From contig CAYGPZ010000007.1 of NCBI GenBank assembly GCA_964352025.1, positions 73,696-137,695 on the forward strand: a stretch of DNA of 64,000 nucleotides, given 5' to 3'. The notes below the pieces were generated by a model. The model made no database searches. It had not been told where the DNA came from and saw only the letters and a list, made by a program, of their open reading frames with translations. The translations under genes and the position numbers were made by a program. Below are positions 17,741 to 26,336 of the stretch, piece by piece (the first letter of the stretch is position 1; every line of letters begins with the position of its first letter). Source of the DNA: Hirschia sp964352025. Lineage in GTDB: Bacteria > Pseudomonadota > Alphaproteobacteria > Caulobacterales > Hyphomonadaceae.

Positions 17741-18859
17741 TTAGTTATCTACTTTTTCCAATTTGAATTCCGTTATTGGCGTGTGGGTCAATTCCGGTTG
17801 TTCCAAAATTTGCCAACTTACCCCGTCAGGCCCCACGAAGAAAAAACTATCTTCGCCAAATTCATTCTTCATGCGCTTAGTTGGGTTCAGCCCATGGTCT
17901 TCAGCCAACTTATGAACCATCGACATGTTGGGCGTGAACAATGTGTGCATTGTGATACCAAGCTCACCAATTCTTTGGTCATCAGATCGGTCACGTACAA
18001 AGTCTGGATCACGCGCCGTAAAGAATTTCATTTTTCCGCATATATTGTTGGGAGAAACAAAACCTCGATACCAATGCGCGACACCATTGCCCATCTGAAA
18101 CACTTCTTGAGGACCTTTTAGCCAGTCTCCATCAAGCACTGGCTCGTTTTCAGAAATAAACCCCAAAACATCTTCATAATATTGAGTCACCTCACCCATT
18201 TCACCTTTAATAATGAAATCGTTGTGAGTTATTTCACTCGTCTGTAAATCGGCATCAGATATCGTTCCATACCCCGGGATGACATACCCATAACGCTGAT
18301 AAAATATGTGATTAAATTCCTGCCCGTGCACAGCCATCTCACGTACACCGACCCGACGCGTCGCGATTGAATAAGCTCCCTCATCCAGATCATAAAGGTC
18401 ATCATATACCGGCTTCGTTGAAAAAACGGGGACTTCACTTTCATTCCGCATATCTTCAAATGTATCGTGAAGTCGGAAGATATCCTTGGTTCTCATAACC
18501 GCGATGCGTTGCCCGATTGTTTCAGGCGGGGAATAACCAACTCCATTTCCTAGAGGCGTTTCCCAATCAATCAGACGAATTAGACCATGTGTATCAATAT
18601 CACCATTTTGAAGTCGATAAACTTTAGCCGCACTCTCTACGCCGTAAATCCTATTTGATTGATTAGCGGTGAGCTTGGACGTTTTGACGACTTCAAAACC
18701 AAACTCAGAAAAATACTCTAACGATTTTTCCGCGTCTCCTACGCCAACGACAACCTCATATACACCAGAAATTCCGGTATCCGGTCTTTCATCGGCCCAA
18801 GATGGGGCACAAAAACAAATACTTATCGATAGTATCAAAGAGCATAGAAGACGTTGCAT
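17741..18859 (-). CDS. Exported VOC family protein
   Basis: About 372 residues. MQRLLCSLILSISICFCAPSWADE is a Sec signal peptide with a likely cut after SWA. VOC modules lie at SGVYEVVVGVGDAEKSLEYFSEFGFEVV and near NDFIIKGEMGEVTQYYEDVLGF, ending in DSFFFVGPDGVSWQILEQ. ATG 18859 is chosen because AAGGAGAG lies just ahead; an upstream in-frame ATG at 18880 has no ribosome site and abuts the operator. It is first in the three-gene VOC operon directly behind a regulon site. Confidence 0.8.
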   Translation of the reverse strand: MQRLLCSLILSISICFCAPSWADERPDTGISGVYEVVVGVGDAEKSLEYFSEFGFEVVKTSKLTANQSNRIYGVESAAKVYRLQNGDIDTHGLIRLIDWETPLGNGVGYSPPETIGQRIAVMRTKDIFRLHDTFEDMRNESEVPVFSTKPVYDDLYDLDEGAYSIATRRVGVREMAVHGQEFNHIFYQRYGYVIPGYGTISDADLQTSEITHNDFIIKGEMGEVTQYYEDVLGFISENEPVLDGDWLKGPQEVFQMGNGVAHWYRGFVSPNNICGKMKFFTARDPDFVRDRSDDQRIGELGITMHTLFTPNMSMVHKLAEDHGLNPTKRMKNEFGEDSFFFVGPDGVSWQILEQPELTHTPITEFKLEKVDN

Positions 18860-18885
18860 GATCTCTCCTTTAAAAGACATGCAAA

Positions 18886-18901
18886 AATGATATATCTTTT
18901 A
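18886..18901. promoter_or_regulatory. Regulon operator AAATGATATATCTTTT
   Basis: Identical to the site at 3497-3512 and 27 bases upstream of the chosen start (18859) of the exported VOC operon on the minus strand. Confidence 0.75.
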
Positions 18902-18924
18902 ATGGAAATGAAAAGCCCTTTAGG

Positions 18925-20094
18925 CTAAATTACGTTTTTCGATTTGAGGCTAGCAATAGCTTCGTCGGACAATCCAGCTCCACCGGCGATCTCTTCGCTA
19001 TGTTCTCCCATTGTAGGAATAGCACTATTTGGACGCGGAGGTTCTTCTCTGAATTTTATCGGAGGACCTATATGCTTATACCCGTCAGAATCCGTGAACA
19101 CCATTTCACGTTCTTTTGTAAATGGATCATCCATGGCTTCAGAAATGCTCCGAACCCATGACCAACAACAATCAACATCTGCAAGGAAAGCCTGCCATTC
19201 CTTCAAAGTTTTAGTCTGGAATGTGGTCTTGAAGAATTCTCTTAGAGGCGCTTGATCCGGCCCCGGTTCTACCTTCGCGTATTCGAGAAACTCAGGCTTA
19301 CCCAGCGCGTTCAGTAGGTTTGATGCAAACTTAACTTCAGATCCACCCAGAATGATAAACTCACCATCTGATGTTTCATAAAGATTATACATCGCGCTGC
19401 CACCAAAGCTGCGCATGTTTTTCGCGACTGGCGGTTTGTTATCGCCCCAAGTCGGCCCCAATACATTCGGCGTCCAAGCAAGACAGGCATCATACATGGC
19501 GATATCTACGTAATCACCTTTACCCGTTTGTTGCATACGATAAAGCGCCATCATAATACCTGACATCGCCATCAAAGACGCCGTGAGATCAGCAACTGGC
19601 ATGTTTGGCATTGCAGGCTTATTATCTTCCAGCCCCCGATTAAAATCGACAATGCCGGTCATCCCCTGCACTGTCATATCGTGCGCAGGTTTCAAAGCTA
19701 ATGAACTGTCCTGCCCAAAGGCAGATATGGAACAATATACCAGCTTCTCATTCATCGCTTTTAGCGTGTCGTAATCAACACCTAAACGTTTCACGACACC
19801 GGGCCTAAATGCTTCAACAACGACGTCTGCTTCTTTAGCTAATTCATAAAAGAGCTTTTTACCGTCTTCATCTTTTAAATTCAGCTTTAGACTACGTTTT
19901 CCGCGCGCAATATTTCTGAACCAAACAGACACACCATCATCAGTCTTCTGTCCGATTTCACGCGTCGGCTCACCCAGACCATTTGCTGGCTCAATCATTA
20001 TGACATCAGCGCCGTGATCAGCCATCATCATCGTCATATGAGGTCCGGGCAAGAAAGCTGATAGATCGAGTACTTTAAGGCCTGCAAGCTTCAT
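18925..20094 (-). CDS. CaiB/BaiF family III CoA transferase
   Basis: 389 residues of the family III CoA transferases: LKVLDLSAFLPGPHMTMMMADHGADVIMIEP at the N-terminus, ARGKRSLKLNLKDEDG, and the catalytic Asp in PVADLTASLMAMSGIMMAL. It transfers CoA between carboxylic acids, often succinyl-CoA to a dicarboxylate. It is the last gene of the operon 23803 to 18925; its ATG overlaps the previous stop (TAATG). Adjacency to a second family III gene suggests a heteromer or two substrates. Confidence 0.9.
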   Translation of the reverse strand: MKLAGLKVLDLSAFLPGPHMTMMMADHGADVIMIEPANGLGEPTREIGQKTDDGVSVWFRNIARGKRSLKLNLKDEDGKKLFYELAKEADVVVEAFRPGVVKRLGVDYDTLKAMNEKLVYCSISAFGQDSSLALKPAHDMTVQGMTGIVDFNRGLEDNKPAMPNMPVADLTASLMAMSGIMMALYRMQQTGKGDYVDIAMYDACLAWTPNVLGPTWGDNKPPVAKNMRSFGGSAMYNLYETSDGEFIILGGSEVKFASNLLNALGKPEFLEYAKVEPGPDQAPLREFFKTTFQTKTLKEWQAFLADVDCCWSWVRSISEAMDDPFTKEREMVFTDSDGYKHIGPPIKFREEPPRPNSAIPTMGEHSEEIAGGAGLSDEAIASLKSKNVI

Positions 20095-21236
20095 TATTTG
20101 ATCAACTCTTCTGAGTGCTCACCCATTTTTGGTGCGCGATTTAACTTGGGACGTTCGCCATTCACACGGAATGGAGAAGACAATGTACGTATTCCATTTT
20201 CCGCATCAGGGTGCGCTATGTCAGATGTCATTTCAACATGCTGTACATACGGACTATCCAAAGCTTCTGCGATGTCCATAACTGGTGCAAACGGCACGTG
20301 CCCACCAAGTAATTCCATCCATTCAGCGGTGGAACGCTGCATCATAACAGCGTCCACCTCTGATGTGAGGACCTCAAGATTTTCGCGTCGCGCGGGGATA
20401 GTCGCAAAGCGTTCATCATTTTCAAGGCCCGTAGCACCCGATAATTTACACCAGAGGCTCCAGAACTTTGGAGTCTGACACATAAGAAGTCCCCATCCAT
20501 CAGCAGTCTTTATAGTCTGGCTGGGTGCAATTGATGGATGAGCGCCACGAGGTAATCGCCCTGTTTTGTGTTTTTGGTTCAAATACCATGTGGCTGGGTA
20601 GGACAATTGATGAAGGGCTGTATCGAAAAGACAGACATCGACATCGCACCCTTCACCAGTGCGGGAGGAATTCAGTATTCCAGCAAGCAATGAAGTCGCC
20701 ATATGACTTCCAGTGTGGAAATCCACCATAGAAAGCCCAAATCGAACAGGTGGACCATCTGGCTCACCAGTCATAGACATAAACCCTGCTTCGGCTTGCA
20801 TCAGATAGTCATATCCGGGCCATGCAGCGCGCTCAGACTTTCGCCCATACGCAGACAAATGCGCACAAACAATCTTAGGATTTATAGCTTTCAAATGCTC
20901 ATATGTAATCTTGAGCTTTTCGGGCTGATCACCACGTAGGTTATTGGCCACAGCATCAGCTGTTTTTACAAGCTCTTCAAAATCTTTACGGCCCTGCTCA
21001 GACTTCAAATCAAGCGTCACAGACTTTTTCCCTAAGGAGAATGTCTGGTAAAATTCGCTATCTTTGTCACCCAGCATATAGGGGCCGACTGATCGCGAAA
21101 CATCTCCGCCGCGACCAGCATCTTCCACTTTAATTACTTCAGCGCCCAAATCAGCAAGAAGCATAGTCCCATAAGGTCCGGCACCATACTGCTCGACTGA
21201 GAGTATTCTAACGCCTTCGAGTAATTTCGTGGTCAT
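20094..21236 (-). CDS. CaiB/BaiF family III CoA transferase
   Basis: 380 residues: VRILSVEQYGAGPYGTMLLADLGAEVIKVED, FSLGKKSVTLDLKSEQGRKDF, the catalytic Asp in LSMVDFHTGSHMATSLLAGIL, and the C-terminal APKMGEHSEELIK common in the family. It is similar in layout to, but clearly distinct from, the downstream copy. It follows the acyl-CoA dehydrogenase gene by 16 bases. In Pseudomonas itaconate catabolism a CaiB-type enzyme makes itaconyl-CoA beside MaoC- and CitE-like genes, the same neighbourhood as here. Confidence 0.9.
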   Translation of the reverse strand: MTTKLLEGVRILSVEQYGAGPYGTMLLADLGAEVIKVEDAGRGGDVSRSVGPYMLGDKDSEFYQTFSLGKKSVTLDLKSEQGRKDFEELVKTADAVANNLRGDQPEKLKITYEHLKAINPKIVCAHLSAYGRKSERAAWPGYDYLMQAEAGFMSMTGEPDGPPVRFGLSMVDFHTGSHMATSLLAGILNSSRTGEGCDVDVCLFDTALHQLSYPATWYLNQKHKTGRLPRGAHPSIAPSQTIKTADGWGLLMCQTPKFWSLWCKLSGATGLENDERFATIPARRENLEVLTSEVDAVMMQRSTAEWMELLGGHVPFAPVMDIAEALDSPYVQHVEMTSDIAHPDAENGIRTLSSPFRVNGERPKLNRAPKMGEHSEELIK

Positions 21237-21252
21237 GACACTCTGTCTCCAA

Positions 21253-22440
21253 TTAGACTGGGTTACGTTTTACAAGCTGCTTGGAAATAATGATGCGCTG
21301 CATTTCATTGGTTCCCTCACCGATACACATAAGTGGTGCATCGCGGTAAAGACGCTCAATTGGGTATTCTTTTGAGTAGCCGTAACCACCGTGAATACGC
21401 ATTGCTTCAGTTGCACAGTAAACAGCTGTTTCAGACGCAAAATACTTTGCCATACCAGCTTCCATATCTACACGTTCACCAGCATCATAAAGGCGCGCTG
21501 AATCTTCAACGAGCAATTCAGCTGCACGCGTCTTAGCTGCCATTTCACCTAGTTTCAGCTGTATAGCCTGGTGCTCACAGATTGGCTTGCCCATTGTTTT
21601 ACGTGACTGCGCATAAGCAACAGATTCGGCCAAAGCACGCTTAGCAATACCTACAGAACGAGCAGCAACATTGATACGACCGATTTCAAGACCACCTGTG
21701 GCCATGTAGAAGCCTTTGCCCTCTTCACCGCCGACCAAACAAAGTTCAGCATCACACTCATAGTCTTTGTAGATCAACTCACCGGAATCAATGCCTTTAT
21801 AGCCAAGCTTTTCAAGCTTCTTACCGTTCGTCACACCCGGAAGAGGCTCACCAGTAGCAGGGTCTTTTGTCTGAGTAATCAGAATAGACATACCCTTGTA
21901 ACGCGGGTCTGCATCCGGGTCAGTTTTAACGAAAAGAGCAATACATGAACCTTCAATACAGTTCGTGATCCAAGTTTTCGCGCCTTCAACAACGTATTTG
22001 TCGCCAACGCGTGTCGCCTTAGTTTTAATCGCTTGAAGATCAGTACCTGCATCAGGCTCTGTCAAACCAAGAGCACCACGAATTTCACCTGTCGCAAAGC
22101 GAGGCAACCAGTGTTCTTTTTGCTTTTGTGTACCAAATTTTTGGACGATCATCGCCATCATCAAGTGTGAGTTAAACACACCAGACAAGCTCATCCACTC
22201 GGACGAAATCAGTGTCACGATCTTTGAGTACAAAGACGCTGACATGCCTAGGCCGCCAAATTCAGGTTCAATCAACGCACCAAAGAGACCAAGCTCTTTC
22301 ATGTCTTCAACGAGCTCATGAGGATATTCATCATCATGCTCAAGCTGCATAGTTGCAGGCTTAACTTTTTGATTTAGCCATTTCTCGATTGAATCGAGGA
22401 TCATGACTTCTTCTTCTGGGGTCATTGCTTCATCGGTCAT
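21253..22440 (-). CDS. Acyl-CoA dehydrogenase family protein
   Basis: 395 residues. Signatures are ALGLTEPDAGTDLQAIKTKA, WITNCIEGSCIALFVKT, RTMGKPICEHQAIQLKLGEMA (as RKTMGKPI), and MRIHGGYGYSKEYPIERLYRDAPLMCIGEGTNEMQRIIISK, with the catalytic-position Glu in GEGTNE kept. It is an FAD enzyme that should introduce an alpha-beta double bond into an acyl-CoA. It lies between the MaoC hydratase and the CoA transferases, so alpha-beta desaturation followed by hydration is the likely sequence. Confidence 0.93.
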   Translation of the reverse strand: MTDEAMTPEEEVMILDSIEKWLNQKVKPATMQLEHDDEYPHELVEDMKELGLFGALIEPEFGGLGMSASLYSKIVTLISSEWMSLSGVFNSHLMMAMIVQKFGTQKQKEHWLPRFATGEIRGALGLTEPDAGTDLQAIKTKATRVGDKYVVEGAKTWITNCIEGSCIALFVKTDPDADPRYKGMSILITQTKDPATGEPLPGVTNGKKLEKLGYKGIDSGELIYKDYECDAELCLVGGEEGKGFYMATGGLEIGRINVAARSVGIAKRALAESVAYAQSRKTMGKPICEHQAIQLKLGEMAAKTRAAELLVEDSARLYDAGERVDMEAGMAKYFASETAVYCATEAMRIHGGYGYSKEYPIERLYRDAPLMCIGEGTNEMQRIIISKQLVKRNPV

Positions 22441-22449
22441 GATCGTCTC

Positions 22450-22971
22450 CTAATAATTTCCAACTTTGTCTTCAACGGCATTGCCGCGAGACGGGATCAA
22501 CATGTTACGCACAAATGTGCAGACCATTTTGTCATCTTGGTTGTAACCACGGGTCACAATCGTCACGATGCCTTGGCCCGGACGTGATTTGCTCTCACGC
22601 TTTTTAAGGACTTCACTCTCACCAACGATCGTGTCACCAGCAAAAACAGGCGCAGTGAATTTCACTTCGTCCATTCCAAGGTTGGCTATCGCTTTTTGGG
22701 AGCAGTCAGTTACGCTCATACCGATAAGAAGAGCTAGCGTGTAAGGTGACACGACAAGGTTCTTTTTAAACTCAGAAGCTTTTGCAAACTCTGCATCAAA
22801 ATGCATTGGGTGCGTATTCATCGTCATCAAAGTGAAGAGATGATTATCGTACTCAGTCACTGTTTTACCAGGACGGTGCTCGTAAATGTCACCCTCTTTG
22901 AAATCTTCATAGTAGCGACCAAATGTTTCGCGATATCGGTTTGGCGCGACTTCTTTCCAGTTCTGAACCAT
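22450..22971 (-). CDS. MaoC family hydratase (itaconyl/mesaconyl-CoA hydratase-like)
   Basis: About 173 residues. FGRYYEDFKEGDIYEHRPGKTVTEYDNHLFTLMTMNTHPMHFDAEFA carries the hydratase-2 Asp and His, with the wording typical of mesaconyl/methylmalyl-CoA and itaconyl-CoA hydratases. AGDTIVGESEVLKKRESKSRPGQGIVT follows. ATG 22971 is chosen because it follows AAGGA; a longer frame to 23043 would run into the end of the CitE-like gene. The product citramalyl- or methylmalyl-type CoA would be cleaved by the enzyme encoded just upstream. Confidence 0.85.
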   Translation of the reverse strand: MVQNWKEVAPNRYRETFGRYYEDFKEGDIYEHRPGKTVTEYDNHLFTLMTMNTHPMHFDAEFAKASEFKKNLVVSPYTLALLIGMSVTDCSQKAIANLGMDEVKFTAPVFAGDTIVGESEVLKKRESKSRPGQGIVTIVTRGYNQDDKMVCTFVRNMLIPSRGNAVEDKVGNY

Positions 22972-22981
22972 TGTTTTTCCT

Positions 22982-23803
22982 TTATCCTTGTGAGGCTTTT
23001 GCCAAAATTCTTTGTGCTGCGAGGATAACTGGTCGATCCACAAGTTTTCCCTTGTGAAGCACCGCTCCGCCTTGCGCTTTTTTTAGTGATTCAATGATTG
23101 CTTTCGCATCTGTGATTTCTTCTTCACTCGGCGTGAAGACGCCGTTGACGCCGTCTACCTGTTTAGGGTGAATACAAGTGCGCCCTGCAAATCCAAATGC
23201 TTTGACTTTTGTTGTCGTTTCAACAAGCCCGGCACTGTCCTGAACATCGAGGAATGGAACGTCATAAGCAGGAACACCCGCCTCACCACATGCAGCTGCA
23301 ATAGTTCCGCGAGCTGTTAGCATTGCATCCCAGTTGGAAAGATCAGCACCAAGGCTAGCGCTATAGTCGGCACCACCAAATAGAACACCGCCGCCACAAG
23401 CAGCCGCGATTGGGTAGGCTTCTTTTAGACCACGTCCGCTTTCAATGACGCCGATGATTGGAAATTCATTTCCCAATGCTTCAGCGACGATCTCGACATC
23501 AACACCGGTTTCAGCTTTAGGGATCATGACAAAGTCAGGTTTTGCATTCGACTTTGCCAATGCAGCGATATCTGCACAACCTGTTGCAGATCTAGGGCTA
23601 TTGATACGAATTCCCGCTAAAACATTATCATCTCGAGAAGATAGCCACTCAAGCGTCGCCTCGCGGGCACTATCTTTATCTTCAGGTAGCACTGCATCTT
23701 CCAGATCAATGATTATGGTATCAGCGCCACTCGCTGCCGCTTTATCAAAGCGGTCAGAGCGCGCACCAGGCACAAAAAGCAAAGATCTAAAAGTGTGTGT
23801 CAT
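22982..23803 (-). CDS. CitE-like HpcH/HpaI family lyase
   Basis: 273 residues: RSLLFVPGARSDRFDKAAASGADTIIIDLEDAVLPEDKDSAR, ADIAALAKSNAKPDFVMIPKAE, IGVIESGRGL, VLFGGADYSASLGA and GFAGRTCIHPKQV. These are marks of citrate lyase beta/malyl-CoA/citramalyl-CoA lyases, which split beta-hydroxyacyl-CoA esters to an acyl-CoA and an oxoacid. It is the first gene of the five-gene operon to 18925. Two different palindromes, 23822-23833 and 23862-23877, precede it. Confidence 0.88.
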   Translation of the reverse strand: MTHTFRSLLFVPGARSDRFDKAAASGADTIIIDLEDAVLPEDKDSAREATLEWLSSRDDNVLAGIRINSPRSATGCADIAALAKSNAKPDFVMIPKAETGVDVEIVAEALGNEFPIIGVIESGRGLKEAYPIAAACGGGVLFGGADYSASLGADLSNWDAMLTARGTIAAACGEAGVPAYDVPFLDVQDSAGLVETTTKVKAFGFAGRTCIHPKQVDGVNGVFTPSEEEITDAKAIIESLKKAQGGAVLHKGKLVDRPVILAAQRILAKASQG

Positions 23804-23821
23804 GAATCATTCCAAATTTAA

Positions 23822-23833
23822 TTGTCCGGACAA
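23822..23833. promoter_or_regulatory. Second operator type, TTGTCCGGACAA
   Basis: A perfect 12-base palindrome flanked by AT-rich arms, 19 bases upstream of the CitE-like gene. Its core is shared with 13374-13390. It may be read by a regulator other than the one reading the GATATATC sites. Confidence 0.5.
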
Positions 23834-23861
23834 ATTAAATCGAGAATGGCAAAAGGTCAAC

Positions 23862-23877
23862 AAAAGATATATCAAAA
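23862..23877. promoter_or_regulatory. Regulon operator AAAAGATATATCAAAA
   Basis: The GATATATC core with A-rich flanks, 59 bases upstream of the CitE-like gene on the minus strand. It is a slightly weaker match to the consensus. Confidence 0.6.
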
Positions 23878-23905
23878 TATATTTTACCGCCGTCTCGATC
23901 ACAAA

Positions 23906-23938
23906 AAAGCCTCCCAAGCTTAAGGCTAAGGAGGCTTT
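23906..23938 (-). terminator. Rho-independent terminator
   Basis: Stem AAAGCCTCC/GGAGGCTTT; on the minus strand it is followed by a T-run (GGCTTTTTTG). It lies just after the stop of the VOC lipoprotein gene at 23961 and ends the operon that starts at 26651. Confidence 0.85.
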
Positions 23939-23960
23939 CAATACTGTGAATTTTTAGAAT

Positions 23961-24590
23961 CTATTTTTCGTCATAACGTGGATCGAAAATCTTCTGGTTC
24001 AATTCAATCGTGTGACCATTCATATCAGTCAGCATCGAAATCATCACAACGATATCACCAGCTGGTGAAGGATAGCGACGCTCATGCGGCTTACCCACAA
24101 TACTCACACCTTCAATATTAGCAGCTTTCTTAAATGTTTCTGCCAAATCCTTTGTGTGGAAAAGAAGCACGATTTCGCCTGGTGTGAAATCCGCAGCATC
24201 CGGCTCAGCCATGTCTTTTTCTGATTGGTCGAGGAATTGCCACAACCCGATCATTCCAGTGTGACGAGAGTTTGTTTGCAACAACACCAAGCGAGAACGG
24301 TTCTTACCGTCAGCCTCATGACGACCATCAAGTCCAGGAGACGTTAGCTCTTGATCATAAACCACAGTCATACCGAGCGCATCACGGTAAAGCTCGAGCG
24401 CAGCATCTGCATCTTTCACGATCATTGTCGTGCGACGAAGATTAAGCGGGACCACAGGATAAGGAGCAGCATCACGCTCCTTTACTATCTCAGCACCTGT
24501 CATAGGCGCTTTTGCAGGCGCGCTATCTGTCGTCGCACAAGCACCCAAAGAGAGAGCTGCAACAGCCCCAATTATAAATTTCAGTGTCAT
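23961..24590 (-). CDS. VOC (glyoxalase-fold) lipoprotein
   Basis: 209 residues. MTLKFIIGAVAALSLGAC is a lipoprotein signal (Cys18). A single VOC module follows: NLRRTTMIVKDADAALELYRDALGMTVVYDQELTSPGL to VMISMLTDMNGHTIELNQK. It is the fourth exported VOC protein in the island and the last gene of the REDY/SDR/deacetylase operon. The ribosome site AGGACA lies inside the end of the upstream gene. The reaction is unknown. Confidence 0.8.
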   Translation of the reverse strand: MTLKFIIGAVAALSLGACATTDSAPAKAPMTGAEIVKERDAAPYPVVPLNLRRTTMIVKDADAALELYRDALGMTVVYDQELTSPGLDGRHEADGKNRSRLVLLQTNSRHTGMIGLWQFLDQSEKDMAEPDAADFTPGEIVLLFHTKDLAETFKKAANIEGVSIVGKPHERRYPSPAGDIVVMISMLTDMNGHTIELNQKIFDPRYDEK

Positions 24591-24593
24591 AGT

Positions 24594-25493
24594 TTATGTC
24601 CTTGCTGGTATTTCTGCAGCGAAATGCTCGGCGATTTGTTCACGCGTCGCGACCCACACATCAGAGTGATTTTTTACGTGTTCCAAGAATTGCTGAAACG
24701 CCTCTATTCGACCTGGACGGCCAATAATGCGCAGATGTAACCCAAGGCTCATCATGCGTGCGCCTTCATCCTGAGCTTCATTATAAAGCCAGTTAAAAGT
24801 GCGTTTTGCATAGTCGAGCCACATATCAGGTGTAAAAGCCGGATCAATCCAGAACTTCATGTCATTGCTATCAATGGCATAAGGCAGAATAACCATTGGC
24901 TCTTTTTTGCCGCCGCCGACATCCACCTCGTCCCAATATGGAAAGTCATCAGAGTAGTCATCCATGTGGTAGAGATAGCCCTCATTCTTGAGCAAACCTC
25001 TAGTGTGTTCGGAAAACAGATATCTGGATAACCAACCCGCAGGCCTACGCCCACATGTTTTTTCAATACTGTTGGCACTCTTGGCAATAAATTCAGCTTC
25101 TGCGTCTTTTTCCATAAAGGCTGTAAAAGCCCATTTATGACCATGATCCGCAGGCTCATCACCACGGCTCATCATAGCATCAGCCAACCAAGGAGCCTTT
25201 TCCAAAGCCTGACCACACACTGTCCAAGTCGCGTTTACACCAGCATTGTCGAGTATTTTCAAAATACGCGGAGCACCACGATTAATTCCGTACTGATAAT
25301 TGCTTTCATTGCTGTAGACGCGGATAGGCTTTCTAGGAACAGCCTTTAATTCATCAACAGGCTCAGGACCGCGGTCACCTTCATCAACTCGTTTTTCAGC
25401 ACCTTCTTCAACATTCACCACGAGCGAAAGCGCTAGCTTTCCGCCATTAGGCCAACGAAAGTCTTTAGGCGCTGGATCGTTTGGTCGTGTCAT
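24594..25493 (-). CDS. Polysaccharide deacetylase family hydrolase (PuuE/imidase type)
   Basis: 299 residues: WPNGGKLALSLVVNVEEGAE, NYQYGINRGAPRILKILDNAGVNATWTVCGQALEK, DEPADHGHKWAF (His pair) and RPAGWLSRYLFSEHTRGLLKNEGYLYHMDDYSDDFPYW. This wording is typical of allantoinase PuuE and cyclic imidases rather than chitin deacetylases. Its ATG overlaps the stop of the SDR gene by one base. It is the third such protein in the window, counting the truncated one at 1-114. Confidence 0.8.
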   Translation of the reverse strand: MTRPNDPAPKDFRWPNGGKLALSLVVNVEEGAEKRVDEGDRGPEPVDELKAVPRKPIRVYSNESNYQYGINRGAPRILKILDNAGVNATWTVCGQALEKAPWLADAMMSRGDEPADHGHKWAFTAFMEKDAEAEFIAKSANSIEKTCGRRPAGWLSRYLFSEHTRGLLKNEGYLYHMDDYSDDFPYWDEVDVGGGKKEPMVILPYAIDSNDMKFWIDPAFTPDMWLDYAKRTFNWLYNEAQDEGARMMSLGLHLRIIGRPGRIEAFQQFLEHVKNHSDVWVATREQIAEHFAAEIPART

Positions 25494-26329
25494 TAGTGTG
25501 GTTCCTCTCCACCGGACACATTCATGCTCTCGGCGGTAATATACTGAGCTTCATCTGTACAAAGCCAAGCAACAGCATTTGCAGTATCCTCAGGCAGACC
25601 CGGGCGTCCCATTGGAATACGCGCAGCCATTGCCTTCATATAATCTTCCACAGAATCAGCGCCGACGACTTTTGCAAAATATTCATTCTGCCAAGCACCA
25701 AGACCTGTCGTAACGTGGTTAGGACAAACGTTATTGACGGTAATATTGTCGCCACCCAGCTCAACAGCTGCAGAACGAACTAGCCCAACAAGACCATGCT
25801 TGGAACTTGTATATGCCTGCGCGTGCGGGAAACCAGATTTCGCAGCTTGGCTAGCAATATTGATAATACGCCCGCCCTTACCCTGCTTCGTCATAACTTC
25901 TGCAGCGGCTTTTACACCAAAGAACGCACCCGTTAGATTTACATCGATAACCGCGCGCCAGTCTTCTTCGGTAACTTCAAGCAATGGCTTCATAATATAG
26001 CCGATACCTGCGTTATTGATCCAGATATCTAGGCTTCCATGCTCATCAATCGCGTGCTGAGCCATTCCTCTAACGCTATCGAGCGAACGAACATCACAAA
26101 CATGCGTTGAAACATTTACACCCATAGCACGCAGATCAGCTGCTATTGATTCCATTTCATCAGTGGATCCAATATGCTCAGCGCCCGTTGACGCATCCTT
26201 TGGCTCACCAATATCCGAAATGACAATATTTACGCCTTCTTTAGCCAGACGAATGGCGATCGCTTCACCTAGTCCCGCACGACGGCCAGAACCTGTGATG
26301 ACAGCTGTTTTACCTGTCAGATTACCCAT
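25493..26329 (-). CDS. Short-chain dehydrogenase/reductase (SDR)
   Basis: 278 residues of classical SDR type: KTAVITGSGRRAGLGEAIAIRLAKEG (nucleotide-binding glycines), NNAGIG, active-site Ser in INIASQAAKSG and YTSSKHGLVGLVRSAAVELG (Tyr-x3-Lys), then VNNVCPNHV and ESMNVSGGEEPH. It should oxidise or reduce a hydroxyl/keto group with NAD(P). It lies between a REDY-like gene (gap 7 bases) and the deacetylase gene. Confidence 0.92.
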   Translation of the reverse strand: MGNLTGKTAVITGSGRRAGLGEAIAIRLAKEGVNIVISDIGEPKDASTGAEHIGSTDEMESIAADLRAMGVNVSTHVCDVRSLDSVRGMAQHAIDEHGSLDIWINNAGIGYIMKPLLEVTEEDWRAVIDVNLTGAFFGVKAAAEVMTKQGKGGRIINIASQAAKSGFPHAQAYTSSKHGLVGLVRSAAVELGGDNITVNNVCPNHVTTGLGAWQNEYFAKVVGADSVEDYMKAMAARIPMGRPGLPEDTANAVAWLCTDEAQYITAESMNVSGGEEPH

Positions 26330-26336
26330 TTCCGAT

